Shown piece after piece: positions 31,677-42,527 of a DNA stretch of 64,000 nt. The first letter of the stretch is position 1. Each line of letters opens with the position of its first letter. The DNA is taken from contig OZ038381.1 in NCBI GenBank assembly GCA_964036045.1, positions 131,261,708 through 131,325,707 on the forward strand, written 5' to 3'. The notes beneath the pieces are model-generated. The model saw nothing but the letters and a program-made list of their open reading frames with translations, was not told the origin of the DNA and did not search any database. Made by a program: the position numbers and the translations under genes. The DNA comes from Eutreptiella sp. 'Long Island Sound 2002' (Eukaryota > Euglenozoa > Euglenophyceae > Eutreptiales > Eutreptiaceae).

Positions 31677-34600
31677 ATGGTTAGCATCAATGAACCCGAA
31701 CTGTTGCGGCTGCAGCTGTATGAGTCTACAACACAGCAGCAGTCTCCGGCGGAGCCGATGATCCTCTCAAGCCCTGTGAAGGCAGCAGCGTTTGATCCAC
31801 AAGTATCAGTGCCACCGACCCTGTCTGCAGCTCGCGTGCTAGTCAATGTGGAGGGGCATCGCTGGGTTGATCAACATGGGTGTCCGCACGAGTGGCAAGC
31901 CATCAGCCACACCGGTGACCACGTTGAGCGCTTGCATCAGGTAGAGGACGGTGTGACAGAGCTCCGTGAAGCTATGACTGCTGTCACGGAGGCGCTGAGA
32001 TCGGGACTGAACGGGGATCAGCAGGTGTTTGATCTGTTGAAGACCCACGATCATCACTTTGCAGGCATCGCAGTCGATCTAGAGACCATGAGAGGAGACA
32101 CGGCGGCGCTGGGCAACGCCGTCACGGCTGCACAGCGCGACTTCGGTGACATCTGGCGTGATCATCGGGGCCTGCAAGAGGCTCACAACACCGCCTTATC
32201 CACGGTGGAGCGCAGCGTCAACGAACTGCTGCAAGTGGCAGCAGCGGCGCGCCTACAGCGCTTGGAGGAGTCCTCAACGGGTGCGGAGGCAGGCATCAAG
32301 AGCTGCCATGCGGCCACCGAAGGCGTGCGAGCCTCAGTGAACGCCGCCGGGCTGCAGCTCAGCAGCCACATCCACGACGTGTCCTCCGCCCTGAACGACA
32401 TGGGGCAGCGCGTGGGCGCGTTGGCGCGCCAGGAGGCCACCATCGCGAAGGCCTACGAGCGCATCACGCAGGAGACGGCGGAAATCAGGAGGGTTACAGC
32501 CCCTCTTGAACAGGTCACCACTCTCCTACGTGTGGTCAATGGGTTAGAGCCGAAAGTGGGAACGTTAGAGGGTCATTACCAGACCTTAAAAGTCCGGCAA
32601 ACAACGGTGATAGAACAGTTCGACAGGACAGCAAGCTTGTTGGTTGAGCGCACCATCACAATCAAAGCGACGACGTCGCGCCTGAACTACTGTGAACAAA
32701 CTTTGCAAACAGCGCTCAACAGAATCACCATACTGGAAAAGGGTACTGGCGCCTCGACAGAATCTACGCCTCCCGAGCCCCCCAATGACCCTCCTCCTTC
32801 TCACTCATGCTCTGGCAGTGACGGGTGCTGCCCCTGGTGTGCATCTAAGGTGACTTCGTTGGAGGACGCCAAACAAGCCCTTGGACACGAAGTGGCCCGG
32901 CTGAACACACAGGTGGTTGACCTCAGGGGCCGGGTGTTACACCAGAGCGAGGACAAAGCCTCTTGGAAGGCGGAAGTCCTAAGTGAAATGAGGGAGAGCC
33001 TCGAAGCCATCCGGCGCCAGCACCTTGAGGAGATCAGGGACTGTCACCATCGCCTGATACTGGCGGAATCAGGTTCGGATCGCCTGCAAACAGAGGTCAT
33101 GAATCCGTTAGCCAGGAGGGTCCACGAAGTGGACAGGCAGTATGCGTCTTTGAAACGACAAGTCCAACACAACGTGCAGGAGTTGGCGCTGGTAAAGGGA
33201 CGGCAGCAAGTGCCTGGACCACCGGCCCAACTCCCGGACGTATCCACCTCCCTGAATTTTGATGTGGCGGCAGTGGAAGCCCGAGTGGCGGAACATGACA
33301 CCTCCCTCCGGGCTTTGGGGACGCAGCTCCCAGAGGTCGTGAATGGTATGGAAACCCTCGCGAATGCGATGGAGGTATTAGAAGGAAAATTACAGGAGTG
33401 GGAGGATGAGTGTGCGGATGACGGGGAGGATGGTCGAGACACCACTACCCCTTGCCAGAGCGTTAACCCCGACCCCAGCCTTTCCCATCCCAATTACCCC
33501 GTCAAGGCCGAGCCTGGGGCTCCGCCACATGTTTCGACGGGAGAGGGCGCTCATTTTTCCCATTGCCCGTACGGAGAAACTACGCCTTCACCGGGGGTTC
33601 GGCAGTTTTCTGGGTTGGGGGACATCCTGAGGCCGCACACCAACCCCTCCACCCCGAAGCCGCAGGCAAACGCCCCCACATTGCTACATGAGGCGGGTGG
33701 CGCTACGTTTGACCTTCCAGGGCTGGACATGAAAGGCACCACCCATGATGGGGAGAAGCACGTGAGTTTTTCCAACGTGCAGGACCTTTTCAAGAGTGAC
33801 CCCCTCTCAGCTATGGGTAACTTGCCTTCGTTTGGGGGGGCGGGTAAGTCCCCAGTCCTGGGCACACCCGACCTAGGGTCTTTTTCTGTACCTGATGGCT
33901 CCGTGCCCGGCATTGCCCCCACCGACAAAGACCCGAATGTTCAGGTCAGGGCGCTGTTCGGCGCCGACAAGCTGGAGTTAGAAAACCTTGACCCCGAGAC
34001 TAGGCAAGTCATTAAAGACCTCCTCAAGAGGCCGGTCTTCCGAGAGGACTGGGCCACGTTTGAGCCCAAATGGGACCGTTACAGGGGATTTTGGTGTAGG
34101 CGCGTGGCGCCAGATCTCCTAGCATACGTTTTCTGCTCGTGTTTCCCAGACGAAGGGAACTTATACGCCAGTCGGGTTCGGGATGCCGGCTGGACATACG
34201 ACCAGATATACGGCGTGGCCTCTACTATCGGCCAGGGCAGGGTGTCCGGCGAACTCTTCGGGAAGCAATGGATCGCAATGGACCTACCCCGCCCAAAAAC
34301 TGTTGCCAACTACAGCCTCTGGAAAATCCAGTGGGTGTTACACGCTCGCCGCACGGCGCGCAAGTGGGCCATCACCCCACAGCGTGCCAAACAGATGTGG
34401 CGCCAGGCGCTTGAGCGTCATGGAGGCTACGGGGCGGAACTTGCCAAGCTGGCAAGGTTAGAGGCACTACACGATGAGTTCACCTGGGAGGCTGCGCATT
34501 CCCAGGTGGTGTACGAACTCACCTGGCGCGATAAGCGCAAGTGGCAACAAAAACGCCATGACGAGGCGCAACCGGCAACTCCGGCGCAGGCGCGCAGCGC

Positions 34601-34790
34601 CTCGGCACCCGCAGCCTTCAAGGGCGCATGCCAGAACTGCGGTGAAAAGGAACATCGGGCGGCAGACTGCCCCAAGCCCAAGAAGGCGGATGACAATCGG
34701 GACCGCACTCCTGGCCGTACAACTGGCAAGGGGAGGGGCAAAGGCAGGGGCAAAGGCAAGAGGGCGGCGCGGCGACTCTTCCAGGGGTAG
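31677..34790 (+). CDS. E4 gag polyprotein (coiled coil, capsid-like domain, CCHC zinc knuckle)
   Basis: An intact frame of 1,037 codons if the first ATG (31677) is used; an open non-ATG extension runs nine codons upstream. Roughly residues 80-600 are rich in heptad-like helices (for example RLQRLEESSTGAEAGIK, LEQVTTLLRVVNGLE), probably one long coiled coil. A disordered Pro/Gly-rich linker follows. From about residue 750 a capsid-like helical domain starts (LFGADKLELENLDPETRQVI, WATFEPKWDRYRGFW). At the C-terminus is CQNCGEKEHRAADC, a classical C-x2-C-x4-H-x4-C zinc knuckle, then a K/G/R-rich tail and a TAG stop. This gag is much longer than usual for the family. It is the best-preserved gene in the window. 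Confidence 0.85.
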   Translation: MVSINEPELLRLQLYESTTQQQSPAEPMILSSPVKAAAFDPQVSVPPTLSAARVLVNVEGHRWVDQHGCPHEWQAISHTGDHVERLHQVEDGVTELREAMTAVTEALRSGLNGDQQVFDLLKTHDHHFAGIAVDLETMRGDTAALGNAVTAAQRDFGDIWRDHRGLQEAHNTALSTVERSVNELLQVAAAARLQRLEESSTGAEAGIKSCHAATEGVRASVNAAGLQLSSHIHDVSSALNDMGQRVGALARQEATIAKAYERITQETAEIRRVTAPLEQVTTLLRVVNGLEPKVGTLEGHYQTLKVRQTTVIEQFDRTASLLVERTITIKATTSRLNYCEQTLQTALNRITILEKGTGASTESTPPEPPNDPPPSHSCSGSDGCCPWCASKVTSLEDAKQALGHEVARLNTQVVDLRGRVLHQSEDKASWKAEVLSEMRESLEAIRRQHLEEIRDCHHRLILAESGSDRLQTEVMNPLARRVHEVDRQYASLKRQVQHNVQELALVKGRQQVPGPPAQLPDVSTSLNFDVAAVEARVAEHDTSLRALGTQLPEVVNGMETLANAMEVLEGKLQEWEDECADDGEDGRDTTTPCQSVNPDPSLSHPNYPVKAEPGAPPHVSTGEGAHFSHCPYGETTPSPGVRQFSGLGDILRPHTNPSTPKPQANAPTLLHEAGGATFDLPGLDMKGTTHDGEKHVSFSNVQDLFKSDPLSAMGNLPSFGGAGKSPVLGTPDLGSFSVPDGSVPGIAPTDKDPNVQVRALFGADKLELENLDPETRQVIKDLLKRPVFREDWATFEPKWDRYRGFWCRRVAPDLLAYVFCSCFPDEGNLYASRVRDAGWTYDQIYGVASTIGQGRVSGELFGKQWIAMDLPRPKTVANYSLWKIQWVLHARRTARKWAITPQRAKQMWRQALERHGGYGAELAKLARLEALHDEFTWEAAHSQVVYELTWRDKRKWQQKRHDEAQPATPAQARSASAPAAFKGACQNCGEKEHRAADCPKPKKADDNRDRTPGRTTGKGRGKGRGKGKRAARRLFQG

Positions 34791-34796
34791 CGGGTC

Positions 34797-35142
34797 TTGG
34801 GGAGACCGCAAGCCTCGCCAGGGGGACGACAAAGCCGCCGCCCAAGGCTTGACCCCGAGTCAACAGAAACAGGTTGACTGGGCCCTGCGACATGCCACTA
34901 AAATGGCCAAGGATGACAAGTGCATGTGCTGTGGGGGTGACCACCACCCTGCCCAGTGCCAATATCATGTGAAAAAAAATGTTGCCCGTGCCCAGCAGGC
35001 CCAAGTGGATGCCAAAGATGGTAAGCCTGCCGAGGCAGCCCCTCAGGGGGACGCCAAAGGGAAGGCCGACGGAGACACCGCGGCCCAACTCGCGGCAGCC
35101 AACGCGCCGACAAGGGGCCGCTCCAGGAACCCGCGTCAGTAG
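34797..35142 (+). pseudogene. E4 second zinc-knuckle-like segment in a shifted frame
   Basis: In the frame one base off gag, the sequence continues KPRQGDDKAAAQGLTPSQQK, then DDKCMCCGGDHHPAQCQYH, a C-x2-C-x4-H-x3-C cluster close to a zinc knuckle, and an alanine-rich stretch ending at a TAG at 35140. The same frame later holds the protease. This suggests gag and protease were joined by a frameshift near 34.75 kb in the active element, or that a small indel split a longer gag. Confidence 0.55.
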
Positions 35143-35247
35143 AGACGTCGGGGGTGGCTTACGAGAGGCGAGCGCCGCGCTCGCAAGAGAGTAGCCAGGC
35201 TGCGGGATGCTGACCATACTGCTGGCATCCCGCAGGCTCGGCCGGCG

Positions 35248-35727
35248 TTGACGGATCCACCCCCTGTACGGAGTCCGTCGGCGCTGAAGATTATCATTTC
35301 TACTGCAACCATACGGTCGGTGCCGGTGAGCCAAATATACGATGCTCGTACGCGCCGTACCCTCCGACGACCCCGAGTATGTGCCGTGCGTCGCCAGCGC
35401 GCGCTTGGTTCAACAGGCACGCACCGGGAATTGGTGGTGCAGGGCAGTGCCAGCTTGGGAACGGGTGAAGAGAGCCCAGCACCTACCCTGGTCGACTCAG
35501 GGAGCCAGGCTTTTGCCATCGCTCCCCCCTCATTTTTTCCGAGCGGTACGCTCCCACCGGCGCGGAAGCCCCTTGCCATTACGTCCGTAGGAGGGGACGC
35601 TGTGGCAGGAGGGACAATGGGGGCCTTGCTGGATCTAACCGTGCCCGTGCAAGACCGGCATGGGGTCGAAGTGCTTTTGACCTGCGAGCAGGTCTTTGTA
35701 TACTCCGCCGAAATCAGCAATGGCTGA
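35248..35727 (+). pseudogene. E4 aspartic protease segment
   Basis: About 159 codons. The active site appears as PTLVDSGSQAFAIAP (D-S-G form, near residue 85). Later residues GALLDLTVPV and QVFVYSAEIS fit the flap and dimer strand of a retropepsin. The frame ends in TGA at 35725-35727, and the following codons (IVGYPFLKCYRL) look like the expected continuation, so a tryptophan codon TGG probably became TGA. It shares its frame with the segment before and the linker after. Confidence 0.65.
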
Positions 35728-36857
35728 ATAGTCGGCTACCCATTCCTCAAATGCTATCGGTTACAACCTGATGCCTCTCGGGACTGCCTAGTGGATACGT
35801 TGGCAGAGTACTCCGAGCCCACTGTCCTGCGGGAAGTGGGGACCGACCCTAGACTCCCCTCTCCATTGATTGAGGAGGCTCCCGGCGAGAAAACTCCCAG
35901 TGTACAATGGACGACATGGGCTGCCGCCATCACGCAGACGTTGGCCTCTTTAGGACAACAAGTGGCGGCAGTAGCTGTGGCGGTGCAGCAAGTCACCACA
36001 GTAGCCATCGTCATGTCAGCGACACGCAACGCTAGCTTAGGAGGGGAGCAGCCGTTACCCTCTCCTCCCAAGCAGCAGTTGGTAACCCCGCCCAGACAGC
36101 CCGTTACGGTCTGCCAATGTGTCTCGGTAGGTTTAGTGGCACCAGATAGACAGTTTGATTGTGATGATTCGTACTGTTTGGTTCAGGAGTATGACGACAG
36201 CATGGGGGACCCGCAGTATGCAGATTTTCCTCCAACCGGACCCCCATTATTCTATGGAGTGGATAACCATAGCTCAGGCTAGGTACAAGCCACCACAGTC
36301 CATACCCCCCCCTACCGCCACGGGGAAAGCCGGGGACGGAGTTCCCCGCTTCATACCCCCCCCCCGAAGTCGAGCTAGAGCGGTTTAGGTGCCAGTGCCT
36401 GCGGCAGTGTGGGTGTCATTTAGCCGTAGATCCCAACAGCGGTACCGAGAGCGAGCAAGGGTTATCCGAGGCCGAGTCAGAAGAAGGCGAGCCTATTTTA
36501 GCTCGGCCCCTCACAACCCCCTCCCCCGTCCACACCGCGTTCCCAGACAGCTTCGCCGGGGGGTGGGGATACCACCAGAACCACAACGGCCAATGGAGGG
36601 GAGAAGCCCTTCCAGAACCCCCCACAAGACAGCCCAGGCTCTCCGGTACGGACCCCCCCACGGACAGACAGGTCGTCCAACGGTACGGTCACTTCCCAGG
36701 ATCCAGTTCAGGTACCACCTCGGTACGGCCCGTCCGCATTTCTAAGAAGGCTCAGGCACTACCAACCGCAGCTCGGCGCAAGGCGCTACATAAGTCAGCT
36801 AGTCGTACTTATAAAACCGAGGCATACGCAGTACTGCCGAGTCTCAAGCAAGAGATT
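35728..36857 (+). pseudogene. E4 linker between protease and RT
   Basis: From 35791 to 36282 the protease frame stays open with MDTLAEYSEPTVLREVGTD, a hydrophobic helix (AAITQTLASLGQQVAAVAVA) and an acidic end; no domain is recognised. 36283-36750 is proline-rich and interrupted. From about 36750 the pol frame is open again (LHKSASRTYKTEAYAVLPSL) and runs into the spacer domain. The low-complexity part may be a disordered linker that has decayed. Confidence 0.45.
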
Positions 36858-37658
36858 TTGGCATGGGCAGGGGTTTCAGGAAGGGAGCAGCAGTCCATGG
36901 TTGATGCATTCGCCCCAAAGTGCAACGCCCAGTTTCCACGGTATTGGACGCAGGCCCAGGATGCCTTCTCCAAGGACTGGGGCCGGGACCACCTATGGGT
37001 TAATGCCTTCTTCTCTAGAATGCAGGATGTCGTCCTCAAGGCCATCATGGACCAGGCCCAGGGGATAATGATTGTCCCTGTGTGGAATGCACATGATTGG
37101 TTTTGGGAGTTGGGGGAGATAGCCCTGGATTGGTGGGACTTGCCGGCGGACCAACCGGTCTACCAGGACAATGCGGGTTTTGTCCTCCCGCCATCCAGAG
37201 GCTGGACCACCAGGGTGGTTCCTTTTGATGCATTCTCCAGCAACGTCCGGGACAGTGCCTGCGACGCGGTTGCTGGTGGGTATGAGGGTGATACTGACAC
37301 CTTCCCCTGGTTACGGGACCTCGTTGAACATGACGCCAAGGGGAAATACTACCGCCCACGGTCTCAACGGTCGGTGCGGGCAGCAGTGCAGGCGGACCAG
37401 GAGGACCCCCGCTGTGCGGAAATAAGGGCCCAATTACAGGAGTCCTTCAAAGAAAATTTTTTTCAACACACACCCATCAAGGAGGTCCGGCGGGATCTCC
37501 GGCCGCACGGGGAGGATGCCATACCCTTTAAAACCGCCACCCCACGACCGCAGAAATGTGTGCCATACCGCACGTGCGGCATACGAGACGCGGCTTTCCG
37601 CGAACTTGTTAACAAGTTTATTGCCCGAGGCTTCTTGCAGAAGTCTGGTTCGATGTGA
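36858..37658 (+). pseudogene. E4 spacer domain and RT N-terminus
   Basis: About 266 codons; the frame is open upstream of this point, so the start is arbitrary. First, the spacer domain: SMVDAFAPKCNAQFPRYW, DAFSKDWGRDHLWVNAFFSR, AQGIMIVPVWNAHDWFWEL. This matches the same region of E1-E3 and recalls the Dam-methylase-like domain of DIRS elements. Next a linker, then the RT N-terminus (RELVNKFIARGFLQKSG). TGA at 37656-37658 interrupts the frame just before GAPAFVVPKPGG. Confidence 0.6.
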
Positions 37659-37997
37659 GGTGCACCGGCCTTTGTGGTCCCCAAGCCTGGGGGAAAAGGG
37701 GGGCTGGTAATTGATTACCGCCACCTGAACTCCCAGGTCAGCGACGACCCCTTTCCCCTCCCGGTCATAGAGGATATGATCCTCTCGCAGGGTAAAAATG
37801 CACTATGGTCCGTCTTTGACCTCGAAGACGGGTTTCACCAAATGCATTTAGCGCCTGGAAGCAGGCAATATACGGCCTTCGTGACACCATGGGGGGTGTA
37901 CGAATGGCTGGTACTCCCCATGGGCCTAAAAACGGCACCCACGGCATATCAGCGCATGGTGGCCGCCTGCCTGGATACCGGGTTTGGCGACAAGTAA
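37659..37997 (+). pseudogene. E4 reverse transcriptase palm, between two stops
   Basis: Encodes GAPAFVVPKPGGKGGLVIDY, LWSVFDLEDGFHQMHL (first catalytic aspartate) and EWLVLPMGLKTAPTAYQRMV. TAA at 37995-37997 closes the frame shortly before the YIDD box, which lies beyond it in the same frame (about 38024). The RT is thus interrupted inside its palm. Confidence 0.88.
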
Positions 37998-39500
37998 AGT
38001 TTCACAAAACGGTTTGGTACAAAGCCATACATTGATGACCTGCTACACGGTACCCCTGACCGGGACAATTTGGAGAGGAACGAAAAACTTAGTCGTCTCT
38101 GCATAGAGGACCATGAGCGTCAGCTACGGGAGTTGTTTGACATTTTGGCACACTACAAGCTCTCCCTGAAGCCCGAAAAGTGCAAAATGTTCGTCACTCG
38201 CGTTAAATTTTGTGGACACATACTCACACCCGGGGGTAGGCAAAGGGACCCTGAAAAGGTAGCCGCCATTGAAGGGTGGCGGTGGGAGGACATTACCACT
38301 CCCACCCACCTTAAGGGATTCCTCGGGTTTACACAGTGGTATAGAGTGTACATACATCACTACGCGCGCATGGCCGCCCCCCTGCAAATGGCCTTGCAAG
38401 GTATGTGCCTCACAAAGGCCCAGAAAAAGGCCCAAAAATACCAGCGGCAAACTGATTTGCTGCCTGGTACTGGTACCCGCCAAAGGGCCAATTTTTCCAA
38501 AATGAGCCAGGACAAACTGGTACAACGTTACAAACTCCAGGGGGAGATTTACTGGACCCCCGAAATGAAGGAGGCGTTTGAGGAGCTGAAACAACGCTTC
38601 CAACAGGAGGTGATACTCCAATTTCCTGATGTCAGCAAGGACTGGTGGATCACTGTTGATTCCAGTACCTTCGCGTTTGGGGGTACACTGGAGCAGGAGG
38701 ATGCTAACGGCAACCTCCGCCCAGTGGCGTTTTTTTCGAAAAAGTTACAGGGCACCAGGACCAAACGGCCTGACGGCTCCTACCACAAAACGGGCCAGTT
38801 GAACTGGCACATTTCGGATAAGGAGATGTACGGGATTGTCGCCACCCTGTACAAGTTTAGAGGCTGGTTGCAAACGGGGGTAAAAATCAAATGCCGCACG
38901 GACGCCAAAAGTTTGGAGTCCTGGGTCAAAGAGGACTTTGACCGCATGGGTGGTCCAGTGGGTAGGCGGTTCCGCTGGCACCAGTTTTTGGCAAGGTTCC
39001 CCCTGGAAGTTGTCTACATCAAGGGGGAAGACAACGGGGCAGCGGATGTGTTGTCTAGGTGGGCATACCCTGCTTACCTGGCCAACCCCGACACCAACCT
39101 GCATGGGAGCGATGCCGACCAAGCGGGTTGGGATGCATCGGATTCGGAAACTGCGCAGTGGGTCGACGCAGCACTGGCACGTTTGGCCCCTACGGCCGAC
39201 CCAGAGCCCCACCATACCCCCTTACCACCTCGCACATGGAACACCCCGGATGGAGAACGGTTGAAACACCTGGACCTTAGTACCGAGCACGTACGGGTCC
39301 ACGGGGTGGAAGTGAACTGCACATTGCCAATTGCGGGTCAAAGCCTGGCAGGAGCAGTTCGTCAGTGGCATGCGGCCTTACGACCCGTTAGTCATGGTGA
39401 CGGGACCTCAGAGTTCTTTAAGGACAGGGAGCTCACGGAACAGGCCGAAAGGGCCCGCCGGCAGCAGGCATTTGTCAATGCATTGTCTACGGGACCCTGA
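37998..39500 (+). pseudogene. E4 RT (YIDD box to thumb) and RNase H, first copy
   Basis: Begins with KPYIDDLLHGTPD, the catalytic box, then RVKFCGHILTPGGRQRDPEK and the thumb. RNase H follows with WWITVDSSTFAFGGTLEQED, KEMYGIVATLYKF, RTDAKSLESW and ADVLSRWAYPA; the catalytic acids D, E, D and D are kept. The frame ends in TGA at 39498. The same stop occurs at 41376 in the duplicated copy, so the mutation is older than the duplication. Confidence 0.9.
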
Positions 39501-40523
39501 CGTGCTACGGTGCGCCAGCTGGCACACACCATGTCCGGTGACGTAGTCAGTGTGCGCCATGATTCGTGCAAGTACGCACGCAATGCCCCGGATGCACAAG
39601 GGTTGCATTGGAGGTCCAAGCAACGCCAGGCTAGGGCGTATATGGACGCACAATGCTGGTACCAAGGCGCGGCCACCTTGATGCGCCACACTCTTCCTGC
39701 CGACCGTTGGGACGGTCCCAATACGGCTTTGCTGCGCGCGCTTACCGCTTACTATGAGAATGCACATCCACAGAGTGAGCCCCCCACGCACGTACCGTGG
39801 TACCAGGCCATGCAGGCGTGGTGTAGAGCAGGGCGCAAAAAGAAGGCAGATATGCCTGATAAGGGCACCGTCATGATGCCCCCTCCTACTGAGTTCCTAT
39901 TTCACAACTGGGCCCCGCACTACGAGACTGACCCTGCCCTGAAAGGGGAGTATGCGGCCGCTAGGACTGGCGTGGCAGAGCACCGACGCGCGGACCTGCA
40001 TGTTAACGGCCGAGGGCAACTCCTTGAGCACCATCACGTGATGGTGCCCAAAGCCGTGGCCTCTAAGGTCATACAAGCGGTGCACTCCTGCAGTCACCCA
40101 GGGGTGGATAAGACGCTGGAACTCCTACACAGACGCTACAAATTCCACGGATACACCCCTACGCGGCTACGGAAGCTCGTGAAGAATGTAATCCAGCGCT
40201 GCGACACGTGTCAGACGTGTAAGCCGCGATGTGGTCGGCACCCTGAGACCTGCAACTACTACCCCATCCCCAAATATCCGTTTGCCTCGGTGGCAATGGA
40301 CATAGTCCATCCCCCTACGTGCGAGGTGCGCAAAGGTTACACTGTGGACTGTTGCTTCGTCATGGTTGACCGAGCGACTGGCTATGTTATAGCCATACCA
40401 ACTACCCTCAAGGGTCTCGACGCCCGCAAATTGGCGGAAGAATTTTTGGAGAAGTGCGTGTTTTTTACAGGCGTTCCCAATGAAATCCTGCGGGATAACG
40501 CCAAATATTTCAATAACAAGTTT
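38645..40523 (+). repeat. E4 internal tandem duplication, first unit
   Basis: 1,879 bp covering RNase H and most of the integrase, repeated as 40524-42401. The junction shows GTG microhomology: AAGTTTGTG continues as GATCACTG here and as ACCACTCT after the second unit. Confidence 0.95.
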
Positions 40524-40538
40524 GTGGATCACTGTTGA
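39510..40538 (+). pseudogene. E4 integrase, first copy, truncated in the catalytic core
   Basis: Has the N-terminal zinc-binding region (VHSCSHPGVDKTLELLHRRY ending CDTCQTC), the first core aspartate in MDIVHPPTCEV, the conserved VMVDRATGYVIAIP strand, and the second aspartate in ILRDNAKYF. After NNKFV the frame jumps into RNase H sequence because of the duplication and ends at 40538. The third catalytic residue is missing. Confidence 0.9.
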
Positions 40539-41378
40539 TTCCAGTACCTTCGCGTTTGGGGGTACACTGGAGCAGGAGGATGCTAATGGCAACCTCCGCC
40601 CAGTGGCGTTTTTTTCGAAAAAGTTACAGGGCACCAGGACCAAACGGCCTGACGGCTCCTACCACAAAACGGGCCAGTTGAACTGGCACATTTCGGATCA
40701 GGAGATGTACGGGATTGTCGCTACCCTGTACAAGTTTAGAGGCTGGTTGCAAACGTGGTAAAAATCAAATGCCGCACGGACGCCAAAAGTTTGGAGTCCT
40801 CGGTCAAAGAAGACTTTGACCGCATGGTTGGTCCAGTGGGTAGGCGGTTCCGCTGGCACCAGTTTTTGGCAAGGTTCCCCCTGGAAGTTGTCTACATCAA
40901 GGGGGAAGACAACGGGGCAGCGGATGTGTTGTCTAGGTGGGCATACCCTGCTTACCTGGCCAACCCCGACACCAACCTGCATGGGAGCGATGCCGACCAA
41001 GCGGGTTGGGATGCATCGGATTCGGAAACTGCGCAGTGGGTTGACGCAGCACTGGCACGTTTGGCCCCTACGGTCGACCCAGAGCCCCACCATACCCCCT
41101 TACCACCTCGCACATGGAACACCCCGGATGGAGAACGGTTGAAACACCTGGACCTTAGTACCGAGCACGTACGGGTCCACGGGGTGGAAGTGAACTGCAC
41201 ATTGCCAATTGCGGGTCAAAGCCTGGCAGGAGCAGTTCGTCAGTGGCATGCGGCCTTACAACCCGTTAGTCATGGTGACGGGACCTCAGAGTTCTTCAAG
41301 GACAGGGAGATCACGGAACAGGCCGAAAGGGCCCGCCGGCAGCAGGCATTTGTCAATGCATTGTCTACGGGACCCTGA
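40524..41378 (+). pseudogene. E4 RNase H, second copy
   Basis: Repeats WITVDSSTFAFGGTLEQED through RFRGWLQT, then a one-base loss near 40755 creates a stop after LQTW. The rest (RTDAKSLESS to ADVLSRWAYPA) is in a second frame and ends at the shared TGA at 41376. A W-to-S change follows the TDAKSLES motif. Confidence 0.88.
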
Positions 41379-42401
41379 CGTGCTACGGTGCGCCAGCTGG
41401 CACACACCATGTCCGGTGACGTAGTCAGTGTGCGCCATGATTCGTGCAAGTACGCACGCAATGCCCCGGAGGCACAAGGGTTGCATTGGAGGTCCAAGCA
41501 ACGCCAGGCTAGGGCGTATATGGACGCACAATGCTGGTACCAAGGCGCGGCCACCTTGATGCACCACACTCTTCCTGCCGACCGTTGGGACGGTCCCAAT
41601 ACGGCTTTGCTGCGCGCGCTTACCGCTTACTATGAGAATGCACATCCACAGAGTGAGCCCCCCACGCACGTACAGTGGTACCAGGCCATGCAGGCGTGGT
41701 GTAGAGCAGGGCGCAAAAAGAAGGCAGATATGCCTGATAAGGGCACCGTCATGATGCCCCCTCCTACTGAGTTCCTATTTCACAACTGGGCCCCGCACTA
41801 CGAGACTGACCCTGCCCTGAAAGGGGAGTATGCGGCCGCTAGGACTGGCGTGGCAGAGCACCGACGCGCGGACCGGCATGTTAACGGCCGAGGGCAACTC
41901 CTTGAGCACCATCACGTGATGGTGCCCAAAGCCGTGGCCTCTAAGGTCATACAAGCGGTGCACTCCTGCAGTCACCCAGGGGTGGATAAGACGCTGGAAC
42001 TCCTACACAGACGCTACAAATTCAACGGATACACCCCTACGCGGCTACGGAAGCTCGTGAGGAATGTAATCCAGCGCTGCGACACGTGTCAGACGTGTAA
42101 GCCGCGATGTGGTCGGCACCCTGAGACCCGCCACTACTACCCCATCCCCAAATATCCGTTTGCCTCGGTGGCAATGGACATAGTCCATCTCCCTACGTGC
42201 GAGGTGCGCAAAGGTTACACTGTGGACTGTTGCTTCGTCATGGTTGACCGAGCGACTGGCTATGTTATAGCCATACCAACGACCCTCAAGGGTCTCGACG
42301 CCCGCAAATTGGCGGAAACTTTTTTGGAGAAGTGCGTGTTTTTTACAGGCGTTCCCAATGAAATCCTGCGGGATAACGCCAAATATTTCAATAACAAGTT
42401 T
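40524..42401 (+). repeat. E4 internal tandem duplication, second unit
   Basis: 1,878 bp, one base shorter than the first unit (CAAACGTGGTAAA against CAAACGGGGGTAAA near 40755). Only scattered substitutions separate the two, so the duplication is recent compared with the decay of pol. Confidence 0.95.
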
Positions 42402-42527
42402 GTGACCACTCTTTGCAATTTGGCTGGCATCTCCACCCACGAGTCCCTGATCCACGATCACAAGACCAATGGGAGGGCCAAAAGGGCGGTAAAAAGCGTC
42501 ATTGAAACCCTTAGGGTGTACCTGTAA
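41379..42527 (+). pseudogene. E4 integrase zinc-binding region and catalytic core, second copy
   Basis: Full core in one frame: zinc-binding residues (CSHPGVDKTLEL to CDTCQTC), MDIVHLPTCEV, VDRATGYVIAIP, ILRDNAKYFNNKFV. The third catalytic residue is changed: HKTNGRAKRAV has lysine where E1-E3 have glutamate (NGRAEVAG), a G-to-A change in the codon. TAA at 42525 closes the frame. The product would not be active. Confidence 0.88.
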
